The notes below the pieces were generated by a model, which was not told where the DNA came from, ran no database searches, and saw only the letters and a program-made list of their open reading frames with translations. A program made the translations under genes and the position numbers. 64,000 nt of DNA from the NCBI RefSeq assembly GCF_965363235.1, contig NC_134849.1, positions 17,262,863 to 17,326,862 of the forward strand, given 5' to 3'. Shown in pieces: positions 35,076-46,930 of this stretch. Origin of the DNA: Mytilus galloprovincialis (taxonomy: Eukaryota; Mollusca; Bivalvia; Mytilida; Mytilidae). Position 1 is the stretch's first letter. The number at the start of each line of letters is the position of its first letter.

Positions 35076-35099
35076 ACCGTATCACCATGGTGATACGGT
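35076..35099. repeat. Perfect 24-bp palindrome
   Basis: ACCGTATCACCATGG is followed by its own complement, centred on CCATGG, 20 bases after the MITE that ends at 35055. It could be a hairpin or protein-binding palindrome; no gene is nearby. Confidence 0.6.
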
Positions 35100-35339
35100 C
35101 TGATTAGTCAGAGGCTAAACGTCAGGTTCGGGTAAATCTGTTAACGGTATTTCTGTTATTTCATTGGTTATAAATACTATCTAATGGCTGCTTCGTGGCT
35201 GTTTCCGGAATGATTCTGGGGGAAATGAAGGTCATTTTAACGTCTGATTGGCTATTAATGAGTGGCATACATTATATGTTCTACGCGTCCGTAAGTGGGG
35301 TCGGATTGAAATCATGATACTAGGTTATAGGTATATATT

Positions 35340-35760
35340 ATGATATATGATTGCCAATGAGACAACTGTCTACAAGTGACCAAAATGAAACAGACATTTT
35401 AAAACAACTATAGGTCACCGTACGGCCTTCAACAATGAGCAAAGCCTATACAACATAGTCAGCTATAAAAGGCCCTGATATGACATGTAAAACAATTCAA
35501 ACCAGAAAACCAACGGCCTTATTTATATAAAAAAATGAACGAAAAACAAATATGTAACACATAAATGTAAACAAACGACAACCACTGAGTTACAGGCTCC
35601 TGACTTGGGACTGACACATACATAAATAATGTGGCGGGGTAAAACATTGTAGCGGGATTCCGATCCTCCCCCTAACCTTGGACAGTGGTACATGTAGAAC
35701 AGTACAACATAAGAACGAACTATAAAAATCAGTCAAAAAAGGCTTAACTCATCAGATTGC
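35340..35760 (+). repeat. MDR1 copy, nearly complete
   Basis: All hallmarks are present in order, from GATTGCCAATGAGACAACTG through ACTATAGGTCACCGTACGGC, TGTAACACATAA, AACGACAACCACTGAG and GGCTCCTGACTTGGGAC to AAAAAGGCTTAACTCATCAG. It is the best reference copy in the window. Confidence 0.8.
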
Positions 35761-38027
35761 CCATTGATATATCAAAAGCACTGAAAACTCTATTTGATAT
35801 GTCTGATTTCAATTTATTCACATCATCAGGTCTTACACTTAGTATATTTTTTCGTGATGAACATTACTATTTGGTTAATTATGTAAGGAAGCACTGAAGC
35901 ATGAGTGGAGAAGACCCCCCCCCCCCCCCCCCCCACCCCACGCTATTGTCCCAGCTGACCTAAGAATCTGTCCCTCTTTAACCATTAACGTCATACAACA
36001 ATTACTTTTCCATTGTGGCATCATATATTTTGTATTAAAACATCAAAATTTCACATGAAATATTTGTGCTGTACATGTACAGTTTGTAATGGCGGACATA
36101 TATATATTGTAGCAATAAGGTGTATTCAAAGCAAATAAAGCAAAATAATTAATAATAAATCAACTCAATGGAAAGAAGCATACTGGTAATTAAGTCAATT
36201 GTTTTTTTTTTCGCACAGCATCTGCATAGAGTGATGAGATATGAATCAGGAGATCAATCACTGGTTTTAGAAGTCAAGAATTTTTATATTTTACTTATTT
36301 GGGTAGATACATGTAACACAACATTTATCTTGACATAATACCTCAGTGTTCTTCATGAAAACTATCACACTGATTTTAAATCATTATAGGAAAGCACAGT
36401 GTATAAGCAAATATTTCAGGAGGCAAAGAGTCTTTTATAGGCTGACTGCAATATTATCTGAAAAAGCTTAGTTCTTCTCAACTTTCTTATTATTTCAAAC
36501 ATTTTAATAGATGTCTCCCAAATTTGGTGTATTTCTATTAGCTTTTTTCAAAGTCATTTTCATTTATTTTTCAACCCGGCCCAGAAATATGTGGTTACCT
36601 TTAATATAGCTGATTTAGAGAAAGGCGACCTGGGTCACCTCTAACAAAGGCTATATTTATTGTCCATGCCTCTTTTTTTTCATAATTCATCTTACATGTA
36701 CATCTCCTTTGAATTTGTTTGCCTATTTGTTCTATGGTCTATCTGCATATCTATCTTTATACCACATTTTCATGGTCCCCCAAAAATGTTTAAAATGTTG
36801 ACATTTTACTTTTTTCTAGCTTCTCTCATGTGATAGCCGTACCTTTTTGGTCACTATTTATGTGTTGCGTTTAAATATAAATTGTAACACTTTACAGTGA
36901 CTGAACAGGTAAAACAAATACTTCTCAAGAAACAGAAAAAAGAAGACTACTTGGAACAGCACCAGACTACATGTATGCATGAATAAAAACTCAGATCGGA
37001 ATAGCATGGAGGATATTATATGTGATTGTGAAATTTTCATATGCGGGAGCCCACTGACTGCCCACAAAGGGGCCAACTCCAGTCATGCTTGAGTGATTCC
37101 CTATAAAAACAACAAAACTGCACCTCTGACTTTAATTTAATATGACAAGTGTTTCATTCACCAAAATACTGGTGCGTTTCTGTGATAAATATCATGCACA
37201 ATTTTATAAATGAGAGGGAAAAGAAGATCCACATGTGGTGTACCTGCACATGACAATTGCAAACTGCCCCATTTTTTTTTATCACAACCATTCAACTGAT
37301 CATGCTGATACTGACATTACCAGAGAGTACACATCAAATGAAAAATCACAAATAACTGATACATATTATCAGATATTACAGAATTAAATATGTTTTAAAT
37401 TCATTACAAAAAAATGTGTTCTCAATCTTGTAGATAGATATAACAGGATCTCATATACATGTAAATACCAAAGACAACTGTCTATCCAAGTCACAATTTA
37501 TAAAAGTAAACTATTAAAGGTTGTAGTTTGGTCTTCAACGCAAAGCTCGGTTCACACTAAACAGCAATTTTATATAGTCCATATCAATCATGACAATGGC
37601 GTTTGGGGTTAAACATGTTTTCGTAGGTAAATAATATTGCCATGGAACTTTTTTCATGAGAGTGTTATAGTCTATAGAGTATTACTTCCTGTTTGGTAGA
37701 ATAGTGAAATAGAAGTCAATACGTTCTTGCTCAATCCTATGTCGCTTTGAAGGTGTCATGATTGTCATCCTCAGCTTAAGCAATGTGTTACTGTAATTTG
37801 AATTTTAAAATGACTGAGCGACGTTTTTCGAAGCACTGGTCAACTCCACCATAGCGAATCACATGACTTTGACAATCAGTAAATTCCAGCGAAAAATGTC
37901 TATATAAGTAACGAATTGTCGCATAAAAATTAAATAATAGAGTACACAGGAAATGGCAAAGTTCACATAGTCTAGTATGATTAATCATTTAAAAAAAAAA
38001 TACAAACCACAATAAAAACGAGCAAAT
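35761..38027. other. No gene seen; one poly-C run
   Basis: Contains a run of 20 C (35915-35934). Otherwise AT-rich with scattered ACATGTA words. Minus-strand open frames such as 36858-37076 have no motif or splice support. If the C1GALT1-like gene has an upstream first exon it could lie here, but I could not find it. Confidence 0.4.
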
Positions 38028-38106
38028 GGGGGGGGGGGGGGGGGGGGGGGTGGGCGGGGGGATAGGGTGTACGCCCTATACGTCCCCCTCTGGATTCGCC
38101 ACTACC
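38028..38106 (-). repeat. Poly-G run and end of a CAGTGGCGGATCCAG-type MITE
   Basis: 23 G residues (38028-38050) precede CTCTGGATTCGCCACTAC (to 38106), which is the reverse of the GTGGCGGATCCAG terminus found at 44716 and 58090. Only this one end is recognisable. G-runs directly inside this terminus are also seen at 44741 as C-runs. Confidence 0.5.
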
Positions 38107-40498
38107 TTCTGTTGTTGTCCATTTTGTCAAATAGTAATCCTCAAAAGTACGTGTAGGTTATATGCTATTTTTATCAAGTTGATTATAGACACAGAATACA
38201 ATTTATTATAATATCATTCCCCATTTCCATTCTCAATTTTATAAAGTCTCCTACCATTATAACACGGGTCCACCAATAATACAACAAAAATGACAAATTA
38301 GTAGAAAAAAAGGGCTATGTTTTCATATTGCTTGAAGTGCAATATTCCAATAAAAATAAACTACTCACAAACCACTGTTCTCAATATAATCAGCTAAAAT
38401 AGGGCAAGCTTTTTAGAAAAGCTATTACTTGTAGTAACTAAAACTCACATTTCCGTAAACAGATCGTTTTCTTTCCGGTAAGATATGTGTTTTATTGACC
38501 ATTATTTATTTCCGGATTGTACCTCCTCGTACTCCCTCTACAGATCAAATTTTGTTGATGACACGGGCCTACCTGTAGATTGATATGATATACACTTAGG
38601 AAATTGCTTAAAATGTGAGGTGAGCAGATATTTGCTTTTTGAAAACAAACTCGTGCATATCTACAAAAAAGAGACAAATTACCTAAATGAACGGCAAAAT
38701 ACAAACAAAAATAATACAACATATTTTAAAACAAGGTAAGACCGTGCTACATTTGTACATCATTCGTACACCAACCATAGTCCAAAAAATTATGAATTCT
38801 TAAAAGGCTTTTTTATTTTTTGCTTTGACTCCTTTCAGTTGACATGGACAATGGATGATGAAAGTCGTAGCCTTTCAAGACATTGTTTAAATCATTTGGA
38901 CTACACAAACCCCAGCAAAATAAGGGTAACAGATATAACTAATACAGTATAAAGTAACCCCTTCTATAGGTTAATGGCAAAGTTGTGTTTTCTATAGCCC
39001 TTGGAGAGGCATGACACCTATACCGAGATTACACTGAAAAGATACAGCTGTTTTTCCAGGCAAGCAGGGGTCGTGGCCAGCTGGTCTGATAAAAGAGACG
39101 TTGGACATGGTTTAATGTCAGGCAACATCATTTGTCTATTGCACCGTATTGCAACCAATTGGTTAGATTTTAAATCTTGTTTCCTGCTGTTTTGGTTTAT
39201 TGATATCACCTGTATCCTGCTGGTGGTATCGGGTCCGTTCGCCCTGATTACATGTTCTGTGTCCCTTTGCCCTAAGTTCGTTCGCCCATAAGCGTCTTTT
39301 GTCCTTAGTTCATTCTCCCTACATTAATATAAAAAAAAATATAAGTTTTAACATGATTAAGGGCATTAAAGTTTACTTTTAACACTTATTCAGATATTTA
39401 TACATCGTTATATCATTGTATATGGTACATGTATATATATATTCTTGAAATCTTTGAAAACATAGAAATATGTACAAGTTGATTGCTTGTTTAATTTAGA
39501 GCCGTCATTGATGACATAATATATCTCAATAATTGGTGTGATATATATATACATTTGTATATATTACAATTTTTCATTGGATTTTTTAATGAAATAATTT
39601 CATGATTTGCTGAAAAAGTGTGTGTGTTGAGGGAAAACCATTGGTATACATGTATTATCTGCAACTTGATGTTGTACCATTCTTTGATATAAATTAAATA
39701 TGTAGCTCAGGTAGAACCCAAAGGCATTAAAGGAAAGAAGGCGAAGCTCAGTTATAGTACAACATATTCATTGTCATGTAATTCCATGGGCCATGACTGA
39801 AGCTCCATCCCTTTTTGAACAATGTCCGCCTCTGAAATATTTGGGAAACTGAAAAACCTAAAAGGTCATGAACATTTACTTGATTTCATAACAAAAAGCA
39901 ATAAATCATTTGTACCACATCTCAAGAAACTTTTTTAAAAACTAAATAGGACATGTAGTATTGTTATAAGTTCTCTTAATTTTGAAAAAACACCTTAAAG
40001 TTTTTTCTTTCAGTTTTGAAAAATAAATGCTATTAGCCTATTACCATCATGACCATTGTTTTCCTTGTGTGAAAATTCAATTAAATTTCTATCCAAAAAG
40101 GGGGGGGGGGTTCACACCAGGAAAAGGAATAGATATTGGAGAGTGGACTAGGACAAACATGACAAAAACACATTTTTAGACGATTTTTTTTTTTTATTAA
40201 ATTCATGTTATACAGTGTATGTATAACATGATTATTTTTGCAATCAGATATCGGAGGTTGGGGGTGGGGTTACACTTTCCTGGCTCTCTGGATTCTAAAA
40301 ATTGTTGATGTTCTTTGCATATGAATCCAGATAAATTAATTGACAAATACAGATACTTGTACTTGGAAAATTGCATATTCAACTTTATCTTTTTGAAAGT
40401 AAGTCTCTATATTGAGTGATCCAAACAGGCCCTGTGATGTTTTCTTGATCCTCAATTTAAAATGAAGGCTTTATTTTTATAGTGCAACTGCCTCATTG
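38107..40498. other. No gene seen; minor degenerate repeat
   Basis: At 39230-39320 a CGTTCGCCCT-like word recurs four times in a degenerate series (TCCGTTCGCCCT, TCCCTTTGCCCT, TTCGTTCGCCCA, TTCATTCTCCCT). The open frame at 39001-39291 overlaps it and shows no domain. The rest is AT-rich DNA. Confidence 0.4.
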
Positions 40499-41018
40499 CA
40501 TAGATGCCAACCCCCTTTTGACACAATCAGTAACAAACTATCAAATTTTCCGTATTTTTGAAAAGTTTTCAGTAATCATTCATAAACATGCATTTACCAA
40601 TAAAAATTACTGACGAGTGGTTGCAAAGTGATGTACACTAAAATTTGTCATTTAACATGTTGTCTGTAGTATGTATTCCATTCATTAATTGTTCAGATGT
40701 TCTCGACTCAAACATTTTTGTTTTGTCAAGGAGAAGTAGAGAAAGCGGTAAAGCTACTTAATAAAATGCAAGTTTGCCTCTTCGGAAGTCAGTTAGTTAC
40801 CCAACAATAGGTTGATAACTCCCGAGAAACCGGAAGCATTACATTGGCGTTTCCTAAATACTGGACCAGGACGGAAAAGTAATGATAAAAATCCGCGTTT
40901 TACAAAATTGAACGTCGATGATTGGGAATCCGTAACTATTCGACTTTGACCGTAATAGCGTAGTTTTTATCGCAAAATCGGAAAAACTACGGGAAAATCG
41001 TAATGGTTGGCATCTATG
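40499..41018. mobile_element. DNA element with 14-bp inverted ends and 6-bp duplication
   Basis: CATAGATGCCAACC at 40499-40512 is exactly complemented at 41005-41018. TCATTG flanks both sides (40493-40498 and 41019-41024). The element is 520 bp long with no reading frame. The terminal CA..TG and short ends suggest a hAT-like or related cut-and-paste element, although hAT usually makes 8-base duplications. Confidence 0.8.
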
Positions 41019-41817
41019 TCATTGTAATAACTCGAGTCATAATGAATGTACAAATTCTTAAGATCCAAGGACAATTCAATATAAAGTTGCAATATCATAT
41101 TGATATGTTTTTATGTGGATTTTTGTGTCTTATTGCTGTATGCCAAACTTTGATTTAAAGGCTTGTTTTTGCATCTCAAAACTTGAGAATTTTTGTGGAA
41201 TTGTAAAAGAATTTACTTAGATACAAATAAATTTTTGAGAAAATTATATAATTAGTTGGAGATTATTTAAACATTATAATTAACATGCATGACATGATTA
41301 ACTTATATATATAATTATATAACATGTATAAGTATTTTTTTTTTACTTCTTATAGTTCTTCAAGTAAACACGCAACATATTGTAAATACAGATTGCTTGT
41401 ACAATTAGTATCCCTGACTGTATGTACTGGAGGAAAATTCTGAAGGTTTTCAATTATCTTTTCAGAAATCCTGGACAGTGGATTGTAACAGGTCAGAAAA
41501 TTGATTGCGAAGTCATCAGCATAAAGATGTAAAGATTTAGAATAATACCTTGAACATGTTGAAGGTTATTTAAGGACTCTCAAATGATAGCCAAAATGAG
41601 GTATGTAAAATCAGTTAACATGGTTTCTAAATTTAAATGTATGTTTGAACCTACTTTGGATTCAGGTATATGTCTACAAATACTGTTTCAGAAAAGGGAG
41701 AAGGTTTGGTACCATTAAAACGTTTAATCCCGAAGTAATAGTTTGCACCTGTCCTAAGTCAGGAATCTGATGTTAAGTAGTTGTTTGTTTATATGGTCCT
41801 TAATAAGTATTTCTGGT
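41019..41817. other. No gene seen
   Basis: AT-rich spacer between two elements. Near 41745 CACCTGTCCTAAGTCAGGA and the following 90 bases resemble part of MDR1 in reverse, too decayed to delimit. Confidence 0.35.
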
Positions 41818-43476
41818 TTCTAGTTTTTAGATCACCTGACCTGAAAGGTCAAGTGAGCTTTTCTCATCACTTGGCGTCCCTCGGTTGTCCGTCGTCTGTA
41901 AACTTTTACAAAAATCTTCTCCTCTGAAACTCCTGGGCCAAATTTAACCAAACTTGGCCATAATCTAGTTTATCTAGTTTTATTTAGTTTAGAAAATGTG
42001 TCCAATGACCTGGCCATCCAACCAAAATGGCCACCATGGCTAAAAATAGAACACAGGGGTAAACATGGTAAAATGTATATTTTGGCTTATATCTTTGAAA
42101 CCAAAGCATTTAGAGCAAATCTGACAGTAGTAAAATTGTTGATCAGGTCAAGACCTACATGTATCTGCCCTGAAATTTTTAGACGAATCGGACAACCTGT
42201 TGTTGGGTTGCTGCCCGTGAATTGGTTATTTTAAGGAAATTTTGCAGTCTTTGGTTATTATCTTGAATACTATTATAGATAGAGATAAACTGTAAACAAG
42301 AATAATGTTCAGCAAAGTAAGACCTACAAATAAGTCAACATGACCAAAATTGTCAGTCAACCTCTTAAGGAGTTATTGCCCTTTATAGTCAATTTTTAAC
42401 AACTTTTCATCATTTTTTGTAACTTGTACAAAAATCTTCTTCTCTGAAACTACTTGGCTACAATTATCATTGTGGTATATTGTTTAAAAAATGTGTCCGA
42501 TGACCCGGCCTACCAAACAAAATGGCCAACATGGCTAAAATTAGAAATAGTGGTAAAATGCAGTTTTTGCTTTATATCTTTGAAACTAACATTTAGGGCA
42601 AATCTTTCAGATTTGAATGTTAATCAGAATAAGATCTATCGCCTCACAAATTTTCAGATGAATCTAACAACCTGTTGTTGGGTTGCTGCCCTAAAATTGG
42701 TAATTTTAAGGAAATTTTGCAGTTTTTGGTTATTATCATGATCATCTTGAATACTGTTATAGATAGAGATAAACTTTTAACAGCAATAATGTTCAGCAAA
42801 GTAAGATTTACAAATAAGTCAACATGGCCAAAATAGTCAGTCAACCTCTTAAGGGAGCTCGCTTCTCAGTTTCAAAGTAATTAACTTTTCAAAACACTAG
42901 CTTATATTGATAAGTAATTAATAAAGGAATCCAAAAAGCAAAAAAAATATATAGGTCACCGTGCTTGTTTTCGAGATATGAGCCATTGAAAATTTGGCGG
43001 GAAAATAATCCTCTCTTGACTTTTCATAGCTTTATCATTGACAAGTTAAAGTTCTCAAAAACTGTTAAAAAGTAATTAAAATTTTATAAGACTTTTACAG
43101 ATGGCTTATCATTATACATGTTAAAGAATTTCAAAAAGAAAAATGGGGGTCACCGGGCAAATTTTTTCAAGGCATTTAAATGGATAAAACCAGAGGATTC
43201 CGAAAATCTGACAAAAAGTCAAAAACATGACAAGCCAGCTTCCTTAATGAGTTATTGCCCCTTATAATCAAAATTGAACAACTTTTAGTCATTTTTGTAA
43301 CTTGTACAAAAATCTTCTTTTCTAAAACTATGGGCCAAATTAAATCAAACTACAATCACTACTAGGGTATTTATTTAAAAAAAGTGTCTAATGACCTTGC
43401 CTACCAACCAAGATGGCCGACATTAGTAAATAGAGTAACAGGTGAGCGACACAGGCTCTTTGAGAGCTTCTAGTTT
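41818..43476 (+). repeat. Long mollusc repeat of about 500-bp internal units
   Basis: The outer borders are GATCACCTGACC..GGTCAAGTGAGC (41830) and GGTGAGCGACACAGGCTCTTTGAGAGC (43441). The word TTCTAGTTT occurs exactly at both edges (41818-41826 and 43468-43476). The interior repeats: TTGTACAAAAATCTTCT..CTGAAAC recurs at about 41905, 42424 and 43300, and the AACCTGTTGTTGGGTTGCTG and GATAGAGATAAAC..AATAATGTTCAGCAAAGTAAG blocks occur in both units. The third unit is interrupted by a MITE at 42853. I recall this family as abundant in bivalves. It has no intact reading frame. Confidence 0.75.
42853..43243. mobile_element. piggyBac-type MITE (TTAA duplication) nested in the long repeat
   Basis: TTAA lies on both sides (42849-42852 and 43244-43247). 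The ends are inverted: GGGAGCTCGCTTCTC at the left and GGAAGCTGGCTTGTC read inward from the right. The first internal unit of the host repeat has an uninterrupted CCTCTTAAGGAGTTATTGCC at 42362-42381, which shows the empty site with a single TTAA. Length 391 bp, no reading frame. TTAA use is typical of piggyBac and also of Kolobok elements. Confidence 0.82.
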
Positions 43477-44052
43477 ATATAGATTAGACCATTGGTTTTC
43501 CCATTTGTATGGTTTTACACTAGTAATTTTTGGGGCCCTTTATACATGTAGCTTGCTATTTGGTGTGAGGCTAGGCTCCGTGTTGAAGACCGTACCTTGA
43601 CCTATAATAGTTTACTTTAATAAATTGTGACTTGGATGGAGAGTTGTCTCATTGACACTCGAGGTTATACCACATCTGCCTATACCAAATATCTTTGCTA
43701 GTTACATTTATGTGTTATTTGCATTATGATATTGACAAAAATAAAAGGCTTGTCTAGTTTGCATATGTTTTATTTATCAGATGATCTTTAATCCATGCTA
43801 AAAAAAAGAAATGTATACAGCTGAAACATAACATTTGTATCATAATCATGATCATGATGATAATGATTATAGAAAATAATTTACATGTATCATGTGTATA
43901 ATTCATGTAATTTAGTTTATTCTGTTTACCAGTTATATATGGAATGAAATTGTGTTTAAAAACATTGATCATCAATTCATGATTGTCATGATTGTTTAGA
44001 TTGCTTAGAATTGATGATCTCAAAAAAAATAGTGAATGTTTTTTATCTACAG
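43477..44052. other. Upstream flank or intron of the C1GALT1-like gene with an MDR1 fragment
   Basis: 43560-43680 is the 5' portion of MDR1 in reverse (TGTTGAAGACCGTACCTTGACCTATA and GAGAGTTGTCTCATTG..ACCACATCT). No upstream coding exon that fits the phase of the exon at 44197 was identified. Confidence 0.5.
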
Positions 44053-44176
44053 GTGTAGAGGCAGGTTATGTCTGAAATATCACTGACCATTTTGGAAGTT
44101 ATACCTGAAGTACCTGTGTCGGCTTGTGTCATATCTTTCACATCAATGTTCTGTATCACCCTAATTATAGTCTAAT
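44053..44176 (+). pseudogene. Decayed tandem copy of the membrane-anchor exon of the C1GALT1-like gene
   Basis: This block repeats the exon at 44197-44315 exactly 144 bases upstream, including its acceptor (TATCTACAG at 44044-44052). In the frame used by the intact exon it hits a TGA where that exon has CGA (44086), and the position of the GAAG|GTAAG donor is changed to ATTATAGTCT, so no donor remains. It can no longer serve as an equivalent coding exon. The high similarity (nearly 90 percent) implies a fairly recent local duplication. Confidence 0.8.
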
Positions 44177-44196
44177 CTAATATCATTTATCTACAG

Positions 44197-44315
44197 GTAT
44201 AGAGGAAGGTTATGCCTAAAATATCACCGACCATTTTGGAAGTTATACCTGAAGTACCTGTGTGCAGCTTGTGTCATATCCTTCACCTCAATGTTCTGTG
44301 TCACTCTAAGTGAAG
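44197..44315 (+). CDS. C1GALT1-like gene, exon with signal anchor
   Basis: Flanked by TTTATCTACAG and GAAG|GTAAGA. In the phase demanded by the next exon it reads YRGRLCLKYHRPFWKLYLKY followed by LCAACVISFTSMFCVTLSE: a short basic cytoplasmic part and a membrane segment, as expected at the N-terminus of a Golgi type II glycosyltransferase. There is no suitable ATG before the membrane segment, so the start codon must lie in an upstream exon (or be split across the junction: the exon begins with the last base, G, of a codon). That exon was not found. Confidence 0.75.
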
Positions 44316-44715
44316 GTAAGAAGTGGGGGTCTCAATAAATGTCGGCTACATTCATGCTTCATTGATTCCATAATAATTTTGACTTTTTTTTATCTAATGT
44401 TTTCCTTAACAAAATTTTTTTTTTTTCCCCAATTTACAGATTCTGACGTCAGATGTTTTTTTAAAGTAACTTAAGCATTTTGTTAAGGATGTTCACTCCT
44501 TTTGTTTTTTGAATATTTTCCAGATATTACGAATCCTCTGATTTCATCCATGTAATGCTATTAATAATTTTTGCCAACGAATTACCCCTACATTTCTTTT
44601 CATCATTTGATTACATATGGTTTGAAATGCAATCTTTTTTAGAAATCTTATTAAATCTTTATTATTTTTTTTTATACTTTTTGACAGAAAAAATATGCTA
44701 ATGGTAAATGTATGA

Positions 44716-44830
44716 CAGTGGCGGATCCAGAGGGTTGGACCCCCCCCCCCCCCCCCTCTTTTTTTTTGGACAATCAATGCATTTGAATGGGGACATATAG
44801 TTGGAACCTTCCTGGCTGGATATGCCCCTG
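44716..44830 (+). mobile_element. CAGTGGCGGATCCAG-type MITE, partial
   Basis: CAGTGGCGGATCCAGAGG at 44716 followed by a C-run, then GCATTTGAATGGGGACATATAGTTGGA, matches the complete element at 58090-58229 (GATGCATTTGAATGGGAGCATATAGTTGGACC). The right inverted end is not clear. It lies in the intron between the first two coding exons found. Confidence 0.6.
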
Positions 44831-45978
44831 GATGAAAAATCTAGAGAGAATAATTTCACGCCAAAGGAGTAGGTTCAGTAAGACCCCTTTTTTGGCCCCA
44901 AAATATAGCAGTTTTACAAAATTGTTTAAATGTAAACGGTTAGTTCTTAATTGGAAAGTAGAATGCTTCTTGAATCTTCTACATAAATATGGGCTGTTTT
45001 TGACAATACAATGCACATTTATCATATACTTAGCATTGATATGATAGCTTTTGCATATGTGTAATGAGCGGAAGTACACAAGCCATAATTTCCCACCCTG
45101 GCTGATAACTCATATCAGGGGCATCTTGTGCACATAACCCATATTAGTGCCTCTCGTGCAAGTTACTTCTGGTATTTCCGGTATCAGAAGTTTACTTTTC
45201 CATTGTAACGTCAGATATTTTTTAAGACGACCTCAGAATTTACAGGAACTTTTGTGGGGATAGTTTAGTACTTGACCCATATCAGCACCTCGACTTCCTC
45301 TCGGGCTGATATGGGGGTCTCGGGATGATACCTGGGCCGATATGGAAAAGGCCATGTATTAATCTCTATATATCGGGTACTAGCATCATTAACTCATGCT
45401 AAATTACTGAAATCCTCACAATTTTAGCATTTTAGTTAAATTTTTGATGGATTCCGTCTTATATGAAAGTGGCCGCATTTGTGTTCATTCTTAACATTGA
45501 GATGTTAGTTGTAGTTGATCATAAAACACAACATATTTAAAGGTTGAGGATGAACAAGGATGCGACCACTTTTATTTTTGACACAAAACATCTGAAAAGT
45601 GACATTTTTTGGCATATTTGATAGATTTTTCATATTTAAGCTTGAATCGGAGGGTTTTAAATGACTAAATCAGTAAAAACTTTCACATAAACTAATTGAA
45701 TCAACTGAAATAGACACTTAAGTGTTTAAAAAGTGTCCAAAATCTTTTGTCAGATGAACTTGAAATTTGAGACCATAATCAGCCCTTACCAGACCTACTC
45801 CTTTTCAAGGGCCTATATCTTGAAAACAAGCACATAAACACTTAACTGTTTTCTGTTTGTATAAATCCTTTCTTTATGTACTATCAATTTACATCATTGT
45901 TTGTAATAAGCTTAACACTTGTTAATTTGAAACAGAGTAGCGAACATTCTTATCTGAATTTAATTTTTATGTTTTCAG

Positions 45979-46059
45979 ATTTAGTGGATTGGTTTGCTTC
46001 ATTCCATACAAAAATTGACGTAAACAGAATTGCGCAAGAATTTCAAAACGATAAAACAA
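45979..46059 (+). CDS. C1GALT1-like gene, stem-region exon
   Basis: An 81-base exon between TGTTTTCAG and GTGAGT. Its first two bases complete the codon left open by the exon at 44197, and its last base opens the codon completed at 47067, so both phases match. It encodes (D)LVDWFASFHTKIDVNRIAQEFQNDKT(I), a polar helical stretch that forms the lumenal stem before the catalytic domain. Confidence 0.8.
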
Positions 46060-46158
46060 GTGAGTGGAAATAACAACGGAAAATAAAATAATGTATTTAA
46101 AACTTGGTGCATTAACATTTATGTAACATTTTCATCATGTGTTAATGAGGTTCAAAAG

Positions 46159-46420
46159 AGAGAGCCGTGGTGTAGTGGTTAGCGCATTGGACTTCTAACA
46201 CAAACTGAGGTTCCTGGTTTCATCTCTGTTCTGCGACTCTCCCTTAACACCACTTGTGACTTGAGAGTACATCATGATCATGGTCTTGAGAAACAAATGA
46301 TAGTGCCTAATAAGGGGACAATAAATGACTGATCTGTGTTAAGAGAGAGAGAGACATATCTCTTGCACCCTTGTAGATTTCCAAAAAGAGCAGGCTAATG
46401 CTGCTATACACTAGGTATTA
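46159..46420 (+). repeat. tRNA-derived SINE
   Basis: The head (46159-46245) has a tRNA-like A box (TAGTGGTTAGCGCATTGG) and B box (GGTTCCTGGTTTCATCTC) at tRNA spacing and a GAGAG..CTCTC pair like an acceptor stem. A body with GGTCTTGAGAAACAAATGATAG, AGACATATCTCTTGCACC and AAAAGAGCAGGCTAATGCTG follows. The same body occurs in reverse at 57730-57945, which confirms a mobile SINE and not a tRNA gene. It lies in an intron of the C1GALT1-like gene. Confidence 0.75.
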
Positions 46421-46439
46421 AGTAACTGACAAAGTGAAG

Positions 46440-46930
46440 AAAATGTGAAAATTTGATTGATTCAAAAATGACGTTTCGAGCCATGTCTGTGCATTTAATC
46501 ATGAACCTTTCAACCAAAGCTTTTCACATTTAACTATGTTGTTACTGATGACAAAATCGAGGTAAAGGTAAATAATGGCGATTTTGACTTTTACCGTTCA
46601 TAAGTTATAGGTCTTGAAAGATTGAAAAATGGTGTTTCTAATTGTGTCCGTGCTTTTGCTCATGAACCTTTCAACCAAAGCTTTTCAAATTTAAATATGT
46701 TGTTACTGATGACAAAATGATGGTCAAGTTTAATAATGGCGATTTTCACTTTTCCTGTTCAGGAGTTATGGTTCTTAATATATTGAAAAATGGTGTTTGA
46801 AGGTATCAAGTCAGGTTGTTGCATTTACTAATGAACCATTCAACCAAAGCTTTTCAAATTTTAAAATGTTGTTACTTTTGACAAAATAGAGGTCAAGTTT
46901 GATATTGAACTTTTACCATTTAGGTGTTTT
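46440..46930 (+). repeat. Three intronic tandem units of 161-169 bp
   Basis: ATGAACC(T/A)TTCAACCAAAGC occurs at 46501, 46662 and 46831. Each unit also has ATGTTGTTACTGATGACAAAAT, GGTCAAGTTTAATAATGGCGATTTT and a TTCAGGAGTTAT-like block. The last unit is shorter and more diverged. Non-coding. Confidence 0.85.

Noticed and set aside
38026-38211. Gly-rich open frame
   Set aside because: It is produced by a 23-base G run joined to a MITE end.
39001-39291. 96-codon frame with a hydrophobic stretch as the missing first exon of the C1GALT1-like gene
   Set aside because: No donor in the required phase and the frame runs into a degenerate repeat; not supported.
41998-42741. Two open frames with similar proteins (about 78 and 95 codons)
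   Set aside because: They are the two internal units of the long dispersed repeat read in the same frame, not a duplicated gene.
46159-46245. Functional tRNA gene
   Set aside because: Arms do not pair well enough, the B box is changed, and the attached body recurs at 57730 as a mobile repeat.
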